Assembly (NCBI GenBank): GCA_039621445.1
Contig: CP154956.1
Coordinates: 35,792,100 to 35,856,099, forward strand
DNA length: 64,000 nt
Origin: Euglena gracilis
Lineage: Eukaryota > Euglenida > Euglenophyceae > Euglenales
Reading direction: 5' to 3'
Below, in pieces: positions 33,035 to 43,751 of the stretch. The notes beneath the pieces were generated by a model, which worked only from the letters and a program-made list of their open reading frames with translations, was not told the DNA's origin and did not search any database. Position numbers and translations under genes: made by a program. Positions within the stretch are counted from its first letter, which is position 1; the number at the start of each line of letters is the position of its first letter.

Positions 33035-34053
33035 ACGTCAGTGGCGGAGTGGCTCCCTTTCCCATTGCCTCCCTGCCTCTTCTGTTTGGTGGCTGCCTCA
33101 CTCTGAGTGCGATGTGAGTGCGAAGAGTGCATGTGACAAAACGTGTGGAGCTGTTGCTGGAGTTGGGGTTTGCAAGGAAAGCACCAGGTGTCAATTTTTG
33201 CGTAGGTGGCAGGGAGTCAGGGCAGGGCGTGAAAGGAGGGTGTCATGGCCCTAGGTGGCGGGGGACAACCACATTCTTGTGCAGGGGAGGGAAAATGAAA
33301 TTTGGGGTGCATGTTGTGGCTTTTTTTATAATAAAAAAACTGTGTGAAACGACCGTTTTACGGCCTTTCTCAAGGCTTTTTCCCAAAAATTTAATTCATC
33401 ACCATTTCATCTGGAAACAAAGCAGTATTTTGCTTTCACTGAACAATTGTGAACACCCCCTCAGAGGTTTCAGAGAAGTTTTGACAGCATTGTTAAGGAA
33501 GCCCGCAGAAATTCTTTTGCTTGTGCATGTTCTCTTTGGTGCCACCATTTCAACAGATGTATTAACATACCCGCCCCCTCATTTACGACCCCCCTCCCCG
33601 GTCGCAGGTTGCAAATTTTAACACCAGCTTACCCACGACTGCCCCTCATTTACGACCACCCCCCGGTCGCAGGTTGCAGGTTATGGCAATGTATGTATGT
33701 ATGGGGGTGTTGCGACCCCCCCCCCCGGTTGCAGGTTGCAGGAACCCGGTCGTACGACGGGGGGGGGGGGGCGGGTTTTGAATAATGGCCTGGCAATTTT
33801 TGAACAGAGAAGAATTGATGTCATTTCCATCCTTGCAACCTGTTTTCATAGAAACCTCTCTCATGCCTCCATGCCCACTGCACTGAACATCATATTTTAA
33901 ATTTTCATATGCTCACTGTTTTTCTCCTTATTTTCTCAAATGATCAATTCTGGCTGGCGTCCAACGCTCCTGTAATGGTGATCGATTGCATGGATTTTAC
34001 AAGGGTTTTTTGGATTGAAAGTGCATTTATAATTAAAGCAACAAGGGGAAACC
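33035..34053. other. 3' region of the KH/RS gene and intergenic DNA
   Basis: AATAAA at 33330-33335 may be the poly(A) signal. A repeat with GACCACCCCCCGGTCGCAGG and TTGCAGG lies at 33570-33770, related to the block at 4380-4750. No gene seen. Confidence 0.5.
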
Positions 34054-34371
34054 ATGGCAAACCATCTGCAAAATTCAGGTGGGATGTGGATTGGGATGAA
34101 TGCAGACACGGCCACTGTTCTGGGAAGTGCTGCTGCTATTTCGGTGCAGGGCTGCGATGCACCGCCGGGGTACAGGCAACAGGCGCCTGTGCGGACAGCT
34201 ATATGGCCGGGAGGAGGCCAATGCTGACCAGGGGTTGGACGCAAGGCACATTTCCCTTGACCACGACGTCAGCACCAGGGATCATTCGCTGTACAAAACT
34301 GCAGGGCTTCGTTTTGTCATCGCTTGTCTTCTTTCAGCCCCTCAGGGAAAAAGCCAAGCATGCCAAATTAA
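34054..34371 (+). CDS. Small three-exon gene, 68-residue protein of unknown function
   Basis: Proposed exons are 34054-34085, 34150-34290 and 34338-34371, with introns of 64 and 47 nt, close to those of the eS27 gene nearby. The ATG has a good context (AAACCATGG). The product starts MANHLQNSGGMAAMHRRG, has a charged middle (YGREEANADQ, ARHISLDHDVSTRDH) and a short basic end. Phases join cleanly (2 then 2) and the reading stops at TAA 34369. I recognise no family. An alternative 22-nt second intron would give a different C-terminus, so the 3' part is the least certain. Confidence 0.45.
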
Positions 34372-35798
34372 AGATGTCCCCTCCTCCCTGAGTGGGAAAA
34401 GGTTCTGCCAAATCCACCAAAAAAGGGGGCACATGCATATTTTCCCGCCTGCTTGCGAATAAACACCGTGCTTGCATTCTGGTCTGACCTCTTTGCAGGG
34501 ACAAGCAATATCAAAATAAAATGATAAAAAATGAACCTTACAAATAGAAATTGATTCGGAAAAAAAATAAGAATAAATCAAAAAACAATGACTAAACAAA
34601 AAAAATATCACTTAAAAGTGAATGTATTTTCACGGTAAAAAAGATAACGGAAATGGGGGAAAGCCATATTTTTTCGGGGAAATGGAGGATTCTGTGGGTG
34701 ACCCCCTTTGACCCCCAGGCATTTCGAGACATTCAGCCACGGCACCTTTGGCCCCTTGTTTGCTGGCAAAAAAGGCACGCAAGGTCTTTGTGCTTCGTTC
34801 TTCGTATCCCTTTCTCCCTGGCCGGTTTACCTTCAGGGAGTCCGAAAGCCCTTGCTTTCAGAAGGGGAAACAGCTGGTTGGAATGGGCGCGAAGCGAGGG
34901 GCGCAATTTTTTTTAAACCACCACCATGAACACCAACCCAGTATATTGGAAAACAGCAGTTCGCTAAAGCGCGAAAATCGACCTCCTTTTGCTCTTTGGT
35001 GCCTGTCAAAAACCGGCACCCATCCGACTGCAGCACGCGTTTTAACGGTAAAGGCAGTTTTTTAACGGTAAAGGTAACAAAACCGCGACCGCGGTTCCTT
35101 CGGGATGGTCCTTTGCGCCGCTCCTCTTACGACGACGCTGAGCAAGTTTTTTTTTTCATTGGCAGAAAAATTCATGCCATTTTCCCATGCCAGCGACGTT
35201 GGACACGGAGCAAAAAAAAAAACTGCCCCATTTTTTTTTGAGCGCCGTCGTGGAAGTGATGCGCATGGGCCAGGGCACAAAAAAACATGCGCTTCCTTCT
35301 TCCGAATCGTATTCACCCGAGGAAAACCGACCAGGGAGGAAGGGACACCGAGGGAGAAGCACAAAGACCTTGCGAGGGCATGCCTGACCACTCGGGCTTC
35401 GCACTTCGGTTGGGTGAGATCCTGCTTGTTCGTGCCGGCCGGCGAGCAAGGCATGGCCTCACAAGGGCAAAGTGGGTGTCAATTTCCGCCAGTCGCTCCG
35501 TCGAAGTTGAGGGAAAGAGCTGACAGCCTTTGGCTGTGCTGATTCTCGACTCGCCGAAGGTTTTCCCCGTGCCGTTCAAAATTCGGTGGGCATATAAAAC
35601 GGTCAATTCCTTTCGAGTGCCTTTTTTAAAAACCCCATCCGGTCCGTGTTCCCTGGTGAAAAAGCAGGGTCAGATATTTCCGGGGGGGGGGAATAGGGTA
35701 GGTCGGAGAGTTAGGGTTATCTCCCATCAGAAAAATGTTGGGAAACTTGCCAAAGATTTTCTGTCACGGTTGCTGTTCACGGTTAGCCCGCCCCCCAG
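34372..35798. repeat. Intergenic region with a ~90-bp-arm inverted repeat
   Basis: CGCAAGGTCTTTGTGCTTC at 34778 and its inverted copy at 35360 begin two diverged arms (34775-34865 and 35300-35385) that include CCCTTTCTCCCTGGCCGGTT. A TATAAAA lies at 35595. No gene is convincing; arms may be ends of a transposon. Confidence 0.5.
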
Positions 35799-35891
35799 AA
35801 AAATCGAACTAATTTCTGCCAAAGATTTGAAGGACTCGAAATTTGAAGGAAGACTTTTTGACAAAACCATTTTGCAAACACTGCAAAGTTG
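35799..35891 (+). CDS. Candidate exon of unknown protein
   Basis: Between CCCCCCAG and the donor GTAAAAG the frame reads KIELISAKDLKDSKFEGRLF, then DKTILQTLQS. It is a well-formed 93-nt exon, but I found no partner exon with a matching phase and no family. Confidence 0.3.
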
Positions 35892-36071
35892 GTAAAAGAA
35901 AATCTGTTCATTGAAAGCAGCACAAGGCGCTGCCAGGCACTCCTGCGCCACAGTCAGGGGTCAAACAAGTGAAGGTTCAGATTTCCCTTGTTGCAAAGAC
36001 AAGCCCACCAAATCTTGTGAAATGGCAAGCAAGTGAAGCAGCATGCAGGTTTGTGTCAGGTCCCAGGTCCC

Positions 36072-36484
36072 TCATTCTGGCTTCTTGCGGAAGGAGCAAC
36101 CTTCAGTGAGCTTTGCCTGAAATAATCAAAAGGAGTTACGTTGATACAACTCAAAGAAAAACAAACCTTTCCTCCTGTGGGTTGAGCAAGGACAGTGTTG
36201 CATGAACTGCACACAACCACTTTGGCGACGTGGCTGAAGACGATGGTGCTACAAAAAAAAAGGAATGAAAAATTGTTTCACAAATTACATCCATACATGG
36301 CCCAGCAGCTTGGGCATTTCACATCCATGAAGAAGCTATTCTGCCCCTGCACCAATCTCTTCAACTTGTGCTTTCGCTTCTCAGAAGCTTCTGGTGGGAA
36401 CAGCAAATTGGAATCTCTGTAAAAACGAATTTTTCCCAGTCACTTTTCTCTCCTTCAAACAAAAACAAACTTGAAGGTGGACAT
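36072..36484 (-). CDS. RPS27: Ribosomal protein eS27 (S27e), complete four-exon gene
   Basis: This is a component of the 40S ribosomal subunit. Exons on the minus strand are 36484-36471 (14 nt, MSTFK), 36416-36297, 36248-36167 and 36116-36072, giving 86 residues, against about 84 for the family. All introns are GT-AG, only 54, 48 and 50 nt, and all phases join. The conserved core [10 protein letters not shown] and FMDVKCPSC is present, followed by [20 protein letters not shown] and [10 protein letters not shown]. The two CxxC pairs (KCPSC and VCSSC) form the C4 zinc finger. The stop is TGA at 36074-36072. I am confident in family and structure. Confidence 0.95.
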
Positions 36485-37967
36485 CGTTCTTAATTCGGAC
36501 ACAAACCGCTAACTGCCGTTTCAAAATTGGACTGTCAACAAACGAAATGTGCAGTACCTATTTTTATGATGAACGGTCACGGATACAAACTCCAATCTGA
36601 CACAAACTCGCCCAAGAACACATGGAGTTGAAGGACCTTGAGACACAACACGCCCTGAACGGCATCAAAAGGAAGTTCACAAACAACCTGCCCGTCGAAT
36701 TTCACCAACCTTATGTTTGTTCTTGTTTTTGGATTTTTTCTTGACTGACCCGGAAAAAAAAGCATTTTTCAAGTTCCAAGAGCACCAAAAATTTTCCTTC
36801 GGAGCTTCGCGCCATGTGTAAATTGGTGTAAATTGACATTTACCCTCACCTCCCTAATTGCCCCCCCCATTGGCTAATTGGGTGTCCCGAAGGACGTTCA
36901 GTGGTCAAGGCACCCCCCCCCTAATTGTCCCCCACCCCCTATTTGGGGGTCCGAAGGAGCCCGGCCATGAGCCAAATACAGTCCCTCTGCGTAAATTGTC
37001 CCCCCCCCGAAAATTTCCCCCCCTGAAATTTGGGAATTTTCCTGGTTATGCAAAAGGCTCCGAAACGGGCGAAATCTCCCCCCCTTCAGCCCCAAAGGAA
37101 CAGCTAAGGCAGGTGGGTTGGGACTTTTTTTTTGTACATGCAAGGCAGCACAGCTTCACCACTTGTATGGCCCCTGGGTCGAGGACTTGGCATCTTTTGG
37201 GTTTTTTGTCCATTGAACCATCCCCGGCATGCATCTATCAATAAGACCCACCGCCCTGAACAGAGGTGTTCGGGAATATACCATAACAACCCCACAACGT
37301 ACGGCAAATGAATTCCGAATCCCGGTCAGCTTCATGGCTTCAAAGAATAGAAGGGACGGGACAAAGTGCCCGAAACAGCCGAAAATCCCCCCCCCCCTGG
37401 TCAAGAGCCCAAAAAACCCTCCCTAGGGGGGGGAAATTTACGCCCAGGGACTGTAGGGGGGGGGTGAGGAAAAATCTAAAAAATTTTAATTTCATCATTT
37501 TTGTGGATGAAATTGGGTTTTTGGGTACTTTTTCGTGAAGATTTTCACCGTCCCCGGGTGCTTCGCGCCATAAGGTCTTGTTTTTGAATTTTTGCTCGAT
37601 CGGACCAGGGGGTCTTATTTTAGGGTGAGGGTCTTGTTATGGGGGGTTACCATCACCCCCCCCTAAATGACCCTCCTCTTGTCCCGGCCCAGACCCCGGA
37701 GGGTCACTTAGGGGGGGGGGTCACTTAGGGGGGGTCGGAAAAAAAGGGTCTCCGACACCCCCCACCCCTTTTTTTTGATTTTTTTTGTGAAATTTGTGTT
37801 CTCTGGCATCATTTCCACTGGAAGGAAAACGCACGATTCTGAAAATCTCAAAAAAAATCGGTCGTTTTTGAAGACTTTTTTCTTGAAAAGTTTTCCATTG
37901 TCTGGGCCGGGTCCCCGGAGGGTCATTTGGGGGGGGGGGTAATGGTAATTGACAAACGAACTGACAG
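36485..37967. other. Intergenic DNA with G/C-run elements
   Basis: Repeats with CCTAATTGYCCCCC (36850-37030) and GGGTCACTTAGGGGGGGG/CCTCCGGGGTCTGGGCCGGG (37610-37940) dominate. Open frames on both strands at 36577-36765 look protein-like but neither has clear splice signals. Confidence 0.4.
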
Positions 37968-38097
37968 CCAAAGAAGGAAGCTCGATGAGATTTGTTGCAA
38001 ATTGACCTCAACAATGCATTCAGCATCTGTCCTCGACGGTGTTGCCGTCAATGCCCTTCAGCAATTCCATGGATTGAGAGTTGTTACAACACGCCAG
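37968..38097 (+). CDS. Candidate exon of unknown protein
   Basis: From a CTGACAG acceptor to a GTTCAG donor the frame reads QRRKLDEICCKLTSTMHSAS, then VLDGVAVNALQQFHGLRVV. It leaves phase 0, which fits another candidate exon at 39167. Function unknown. Confidence 0.4.
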
Positions 38098-38129
38098 GTT
38101 CAGGACAGAACCCCCCTTTTTTTTTATAG

Positions 38130-38375
38130 ATGGGTTAAACCACCCATCCGGATATTTTTTCTCATCCCCAACCCAAAAAGGACTCGCTGAGATGCCAGTT
38201 TTCCAAATTTGAATCATTTGGAGCTTTTGTGCCCCTTATTGGTGCTAGTTTATGACATTTTATGGACATAGAGGTGACATAGAGGTAGAGGTAGAGGTAG
38301 AGGTGGAGGTGGGTCAGATAGAGGTAGAGGACTTTGATCTCTACCTCGACCTCTATCCAGCCCTGCCTCGGCCCT
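38130..38375 (-). repeat. GTAGAG-tailed interspersed repeat, inverted copy
   Basis: Reverse-complement copy of 17300-17540: AAACCACCCATCCGGATATT, then TATTGGTGCTAGTTTATGAC, (GAGGTA)n and CTCTATCCAGCCCT. About 21 kb separates the two copies. Confidence 0.8.
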
Positions 38376-38414
38376 GTACGCAGTGGTAAAACCAAGGCAC
38401 AGTACGTTCCGACA

Positions 38415-38588
38415 TTAGACATCCAAAATTCTTTTATCCTCAACCGCCGCCACCACCGTAATCAATTCCTCCTCAGTGGGAACGTTGTTGGATGGATGGC
38501 CCTTCCATCCAGCAGCCTTCTCGTCCGAAGCCTTCGCTGCCAGAGGGGCAAAGAAGGCTACGATTGGTGGGCCGTTGCGATCTGACAC
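38415..38588 (-). CDS. Candidate terminal exon of a minus-strand gene
   Basis: After a GTGCAAG acceptor the minus strand reads VSDRNGPPIVAFFAPLAAKA, then SDEKAAGWKG and EEELITVVAAVEDKRILDV, and stops at TAA. Codon choice is GC-rich at third positions like other exons here. A possible first exon (MAKNESGKA, 39111-39083) lies upstream, but its phase does not join directly. No family recognised. Confidence 0.4.
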   Translation of the reverse strand: MSDRNGPPIVAFFAPLAAKASDEKAAGWKGHPSNNVPTEEELITVVAAVEDKRILDV

Positions 38589-39166
38589 CTTGCACAAAAA
38601 CACAAAGGAATTCACGTACGTACGAAAAGACAAATTGGCATGGAACGCACCCGAAAATTGGTGCCAGCCCTCTGCGTACGTACAGCAACACATGCCAGCT
38701 GCTGCTGAGGAGTTGAGCACAACTCCCGAGCATCAATGCCGTGCCCCCACCCCAGTTAGTCACCCCCTTGGGGGAATTTGGCCAAGGGTGACTAATAGGG
38801 GGGAGGTGACTAACTCGGGGGGGGGGGGGGCAATTTATGCCCAAATTTTGCCCCCTACCCCAAGTTTTGGGGGGTTTCAAGGTTGTTTTTTGGGCATTGT
38901 GGGGCACATTTCATGGATGGTAACCAACAAAGAAAATCTGACGTCCAAATTCAATGTTTTTCCCAAACAATATTTCCTTTCGAAAAAAAATGTTTTTGCC
39001 TGGGGCCAAAGGTGACAAATAGGAGGTGACTAACTGAGGGGGGGCATGGTACAAAGAACATTTGTCCAACGTATGCGCATACCCCGCTTTCCCGCTTTCG
39101 TTCTTAGCCATGTTGCGCTTGGCTAACCTCGCTGAGTGCTAGATGCCCTCCCCCCCCACGGTATAG

Positions 39167-39231
39167 GAGTTTGTGGATGCCCTCCAAAAGGTGAAGTCTC
39201 CATCCGAGGAAGCCGACGCCAAAGGATCACC
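39167..39231 (+). CDS. Candidate exon of unknown protein
   Basis: From GGTATAG the frame reads EFVDALQKVKSPSEEADAKG, with a GTCGGG donor. Entry in phase 0 agrees with the candidate exon ending at 38097. Short, so weak. Confidence 0.3.
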
Positions 39232-40102
39232 GTCGGGAATGAATGGATTGTTTCACAGAGCGCATGGGCTTGAAAAAGAGAGAATACACTTAAAAAAAAC
39301 ATCCAAAAGTGAACACATTTTTTCACACTGTACACGTGGACAAACACGGTTTTCTGCCAAAAACCGGGGGCACCTTCGGCGTCCCCCGGTTTCTTGGTGA
39401 AAAGGCGGGATCAGATCACGAAACACTATACATCATAGTTTTTTTGTTTTTTTTTAAAAAAAACAAAACAACGTGTTTTTTTTAAAAAAAATGCTAAAAA
39501 ACATCAAAAAAAAACAAAAGGAAAATTTCATTGAAAAAGCTCGTTATGAAACACCCAAACCATACTTCGAATCCTACTAAGTTCAAAAATTGCCAAAATG
39601 GTCAACAACATCCAAAAAATGCAAAAAAATGCAACTTTATGATTTTTTCATTTTTTGTGCAAGGAAATTTTTGGAAAAATGACCCAAAACTTGCCAAAAA
39701 TGATTGAAAATACGCATTCAAAAAATTTTCCGAACAAAACCTTGTTGGCGTTTTTTTTTGTTTCTTTTTTTAAAAAAACATTGTTGAAATTAGAAAAAAA
39801 AAGAAAAAAGCAAGCTGCCAACTATGCTATACATTGAGAAAAGTGCCCCCTCCCCCCCACAAACTTGAATGTCAGGTAAAGTTGCGAACTTGACAGGGGG
39901 GTCAACCCCTCTATTGTACCAAGGCCCTATTAGGGAATGACGGGAGTGCGCCTGCACCATGAACGTCGAAACCTCCGTGAGGGTCAATTTCATGGAGATG
40001 GTGGGGCAGGGATGCTGGCGTGCTGGCCACCCATTTTTTTTTAAAATTTTGTCAAGGAAGTAATTTTTTTTCGCATTATATGTGTATATATGTCAGGGTC
40101 GC
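39232..40102. other. Intergenic AT-rich DNA
   Basis: Contains an A/T-rich stretch with inverted TTTTTTTAAAAAAAAC motifs (39440-39500, 39755-39780). No gene seen. Confidence 0.45.
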
Positions 40103-41893
40103 ATACCGGAGGGATGAAAATACCGCCTGGCACGAATACCGAAGGGATAAATACCGAGCGGATTAATCACGCCATCAGAGCGTGTCCGCGCGGATTAATT
40201 CCGCTCGTCAAAAAAGCAAGGTATGGTAATCGTGATCATGCAGCTGGCGTTTTGCACGACACGAAACTCCCCGCGCCGAACACTTTTTTTTATTTTAACC
40301 AGTGTTTGTTCTTTGTGATGTTTCTTTTTTTCCGCAACAGTGGGGAAAGGAAAACCCCCTCACCTTGGGGTCGGGGCCTTGGGGGTCTTAAAAAATCAAG
40401 GGACACCCCTCAGGACCCCCCACAATCCCCCCGGCCCCCCCCCCAGGCAGCCGAATGCAGCCCCTGGGGGGGGAGCAGGTTTAAAAAATTGAAAAAAATT
40501 TCGTAAAAAAAATTTGGAAAAAAACAAGACCTTAACCCCACTTGCAAAAAAGGCAGGGAAAAGGGCGACCACAGCAGGTTCGTGAGTGGTATTGCGTCCT
40601 CAGTCCCAACGCAATGCGCCTCGCCAAGGCTGCATCATCAGCTGTTGGAGACACGGTCCTTTTTCATTGTCGGGGGGGGGGGAGACCAATATTCTGAGGG
40701 ACGAAACAATCTTTGATGCAGGACGCCAGTGAAAACCCTTTGTCAAACCTGTGCAACAAAAAAAATTTTGCGGGAGACCCCCCCGACCAGAAGTTTTTTT
40801 ACGACCCAGGGGGGGGTCACGAAACCCCGGGTCAGGAAAATCAAAAAATCCCTGCCCTGACCACGAAAAAGGAGCATGCGTGGATCCACTGGAACATCCG
40901 GAACTTGGTCGACTTCCTCAGACCCTGGTTCTCCTGCTTCTTCGTCATCGTCATCAATGCTCTCGTTGTCATCAATGCTCTCGTCGTCATCATCACTTCC
41001 TTCGTCTTCCTTGCTGCTTTGAGCCTCAACCTGAAAACACATTTTCTTCAAAAAAAGACCTTCACACAAAAACCAACCGCAGTGTCTTCCAAACTGTCAA
41101 CCAGGTTCACTGTCTCAGCGTCCTGAGGGAGGAAAAAAAGGAAAGGGGGTGGGGGGGGAACGCACCAGATCCATTTCAACGGCTGGCGGGGGCAATGGAG
41201 CACCAAGTTGAATAACCCCATTCGCTTCTGGTGTGTCGTCGACAGACATGGACTGTGGCAGCGGGTGCAGCACTGTTGCCCAGCTGCTGCTCACCCATGC
41301 TGACAACTGCTCAGACCGAAGCCATTCGCTGACCCACAGCGTTACCAGCGGTTTCAGGGTTCCCTCTCCCATTGGCAATTTTTGACCAGCCGGAATGAGA
41401 TTGCGCTTCACCTGCCAAAACAGTTTTCTAAAGTTTAAATGCATTTCTTTCGACCTGCAGTACATGATTAATTACTCTCATCTTCGCTTGTCGTCGAATG
41501 TGCCTGGGTAAACTGTACAATTTGTACAATCTGGCACACTCTTCTCGTGTTTCCGGTGTCCATTTGGACCAGGGTTTGGTTTTCCTGGTGGCCATTTTCG
41601 GTTTTTCCTTTGGTCTGACATGGAGCGCTTGCAGTATATTTCTTTGGGTTGTTGGGATTATGGCTGGTCTTCCAGAAAAATAGCTGGCAATTCCACTCAT
41701 TTTGGAGAGAGGAAACCCTGATTTCAGTAGGAATGCCGCAATTCTTGACTTCTTCCGCGATATTGGTGTTTAATACCGCTGGACAAAATCCGCTCTGCCT
41801 CCGTTATCGCTCGGATTAATTCCGTTCAAAAATCACTTCGGTATTAATCCAACTGGTAAATAATGCAGAGCGGTATTTTCATCCCTCCGGTAT
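40103..41893. mobile_element. Gene-bearing DNA transposon-like element with 24-bp terminal inverted repeats
   Basis: The left end is ATACCGGAGGGATGAAAATA followed by CCGC, and the right end (41870-41893) is its exact reverse complement. Subterminal sequence repeats the motif ATACCG (GAATACCGAAGGGATAAATA left; GGATTAATACCGAAGTGA right, reversed) and GCGGATTAATYCCG. TA dinucleotides abut CCGG at both ends, consistent with a TA target duplication. Between the ends is one four-exon minus-strand gene and no second gene. I recognise no DDE transposase motif, so it may depend on a partner element. Confidence 0.85.
40743..41700 (-). CDS. Transposon-borne gene: HTH/Myb-like, acidic protein
   Basis: Exons on the minus strand are 41700-41476, 41411-41166, 41122-41078 and 41030-40743, all phase 0, with GT-AG introns of 64, 43 and 47 nt. 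The product is about 267 residues. Residues 1-75 start MSGIASYFSGRPAIIPTTQR and contain KPWSKWTPETREECARLYKL, a tryptophan-spaced segment like Myb/SANT DNA-binding domains. The last quarter is acidic (EDEGSDDDDESIDDNESIDD). The start codon lies 170 bp from the right terminus and the stop 640 bp from the left one, so the gene travels with the element. PIF/Harbinger elements encode a Myb-like partner protein, but the TA-type ends differ, so the class stays open. The last exon end could be earlier if a donor near residue 230 is used. Confidence 0.65.
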
Positions 41894-42455
41894 AGGAATA
41901 TAGGGATATAGGAGATATAGGTATATGTATAGGTATAGGTATAGGTTTTGACCTGGCGGTGTGGGATTCCGCCTGGCCTCGTGGTGAGTAAGGGCCCGCG
42001 GAGGGAGGCACCCTGAAAGCCTACCGAACTTGATTCAGGCGGAGTGACCCAAAGACACGGGGTTGCTGGGCTGAACCTTCGGTGTGCCCAGGGATTTGCC
42101 GTCCCTGAGTCAGTGGTGAAGGAGGCACCCACCTGCCGGTTATGTGCCCCCCGACCCTGCCGTCCGGTCTCATTTAACAGGACAGGGGGGCTCCGGACGG
42201 ACCGGCGCCATCTCGGTGGTGCGGGGAGGCCACCGGGTATGGTTGACTCTTTGATACAGTAGGTAGGTAGGGAGGGAGGGAGGTAGGTAGGTAGGTAGGT
42301 AGGTAGGTAGGTAGGTAGGTAGGTAGGTAGGTAGGTAGGTAGGTAGGTAGGTAGGTAGATAGATAAGATAGGTAGATAGATAGGCAGATAGACAGATAAA
42401 TGGATACAGATATTTGACTGTTCTGCCCCTGCACCTAAATTCGGTTCCACAGTGG
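41894..42455. repeat. ATAGGT and (GTAG)n microsatellites
   Basis: (TATAGG/TATAGGT)n abuts the transposon at 41894-41947; (GTAG)n runs at 42262-42358 and continues as GATA/GACA units to about 42400. Between them GC-rich sequence has no recognised gene. The open frames rich in YLPT are translations of the tetranucleotide. Confidence 0.9.
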
Positions 42456-43008
42456 AAACAGACAGGAACCACCCCGGCGACGCCAATCACCACCGAAATG
42501 GGTTTTGTAGGAAGGAACCCCCACTGTCAGAGGGGCAAAAAAGCGAACAATAAAGGTCAAATGGCTGTGAGGAGGGCAGGCCCACCACAGCCACTCTCAG
42601 TTAATTAACTAGTCAGGGCTTTGCCTCTTTTGTTTGGCTTCGGGACCGGTAGACATGGTGAGGTACAGGAAAACATGGTGAGGCTCGACCCACACACACA
42701 ATGGCACTTTGAGTGGAAGTTCCTTTGGCGCCGAAGGTGGAAAAACAGGAAAAGGTAAGGAGGAATGGGGTTTCCAGGATTCCCATTCAGATGGTAGGAT
42801 TCGATTTCGGGCAGGTGGGGGACACTCGGACACTCCTGTGGAGGGGGGTTGGAGGGCAGCCCCACCTAAACCCCGGACACCCTCCTTTTATCAAAACCCA
42901 GGGGGAGGCCGGATGTCTGGGGGTCGGATGGGGGGGCACCAGTGGAGGGTGGGGAGGGAGGCCGCAGGCATCGCACATCATGGAGCTGGAATGTGGCTGG
43001 GACTGGAC
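42456..43008. other. Intergenic or intronic DNA, no gene seen
   Basis: Contains a TTTGGCGCCGAAGG hairpin and a GGGGGGTTGGAGGGCAGCCC block (42720-42900) similar to other G/C-run repeats. Confidence 0.4.
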
Positions 43009-43329
43009 CAGGCCATTGCTCAAGGACCTGGGGGGGGGTCTGCTGGCTAGCCATTTGCTAGACGCTGGAAAAAAAATGGACCAGCCAGGCCCCCTCCCCT
43101 TGGGGGGGGGGTCTGGGGGTTCCCAACTGGAAAACATTTCCTCTGGCACTGTGTGCCGAGGTGGAAATGAGGTTTTTAATGGGTTTTGGCTGATTTTGTT
43201 CCAAAATTTTTGTTCCTAAAACTGGCCAAAATGGGCATTTTCACTTAGATTTCCACAAGCCAAATTTGGACTTGCTGCACCCCAGCCCCCCACCCCAAGG
43301 GGTGCTGCAAACCCTTAAACAAAGGCCTG
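43009..43329. mobile_element. CAGG-type hAT-like MITE (family A)
   Basis: Starts CAGGCCATTGCTCAAGGACC and ends GCAAACCCTTAAACAAAGGCCTG. The flanks GACTGGAC (43001-43008) and GACTAGCC (43330-43337) agree at six of eight positions. Its interior is the reverse complement of the family-A sequence at 22742-23169. Confidence 0.75.
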
Positions 43330-43751
43330 GACTAGCCCCATCATTTCCGAGATATTTGAGACCCCCTTTTTTTGCCCAAGACAGTCGGAAACGGCCGATT
43401 CCCGAACGTTTTAAAACGAGCCATAACACGTTTTGGTTGTGCTGGCGGCCAGGGGCATATCTCTGAAAGGTTTCAGACCTTCCCCCCATCCCCAGTTTTG
43501 GCCAACCCAGCCCCTCCCGGGGGGGGGGGGATGCTGGAATTTTTCAAGTCATGGCGTTGTGCCTGCGCCATGCATCCCCCACACAGAAAAGTGGGAAGAG
43601 GGCAGGAGGCAAGAGCAGCACTGGGGCGCAAGGGTGTAGACCCACCCACGGGAACCACACCAACCACACAAGGTGAGTGTATGTCCCTACAGCGCTGGAA
43701 TTACACCAGAGTTACTCACCCGGCCAGGGGGAGCAACAAAAGAGGACTGGT

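Noticed and set aside
34316-34337. 22-nt intron in the small gene
   Set aside because: A 47-nt intron ending at the same acceptor fits the intron sizes of neighbouring genes better.
39160-39250. WD40-like minus-strand reading (DPLASASSDGDFTFW)
   Set aside because: An in-frame stop lies immediately upstream with no acceptor between, and the plus-strand reading has better splice signals.
40103-41893. Harbinger assignment for the TIR element
   Set aside because: A Myb-like protein fits, but the flanks suggest TA rather than a 3-bp duplication and no Harbinger transposase is present, so the class was left open.
42170-42493. Frames with repeated YLPTYLPT
   Set aside because: Direct translation of the (GTAG)n microsatellite.
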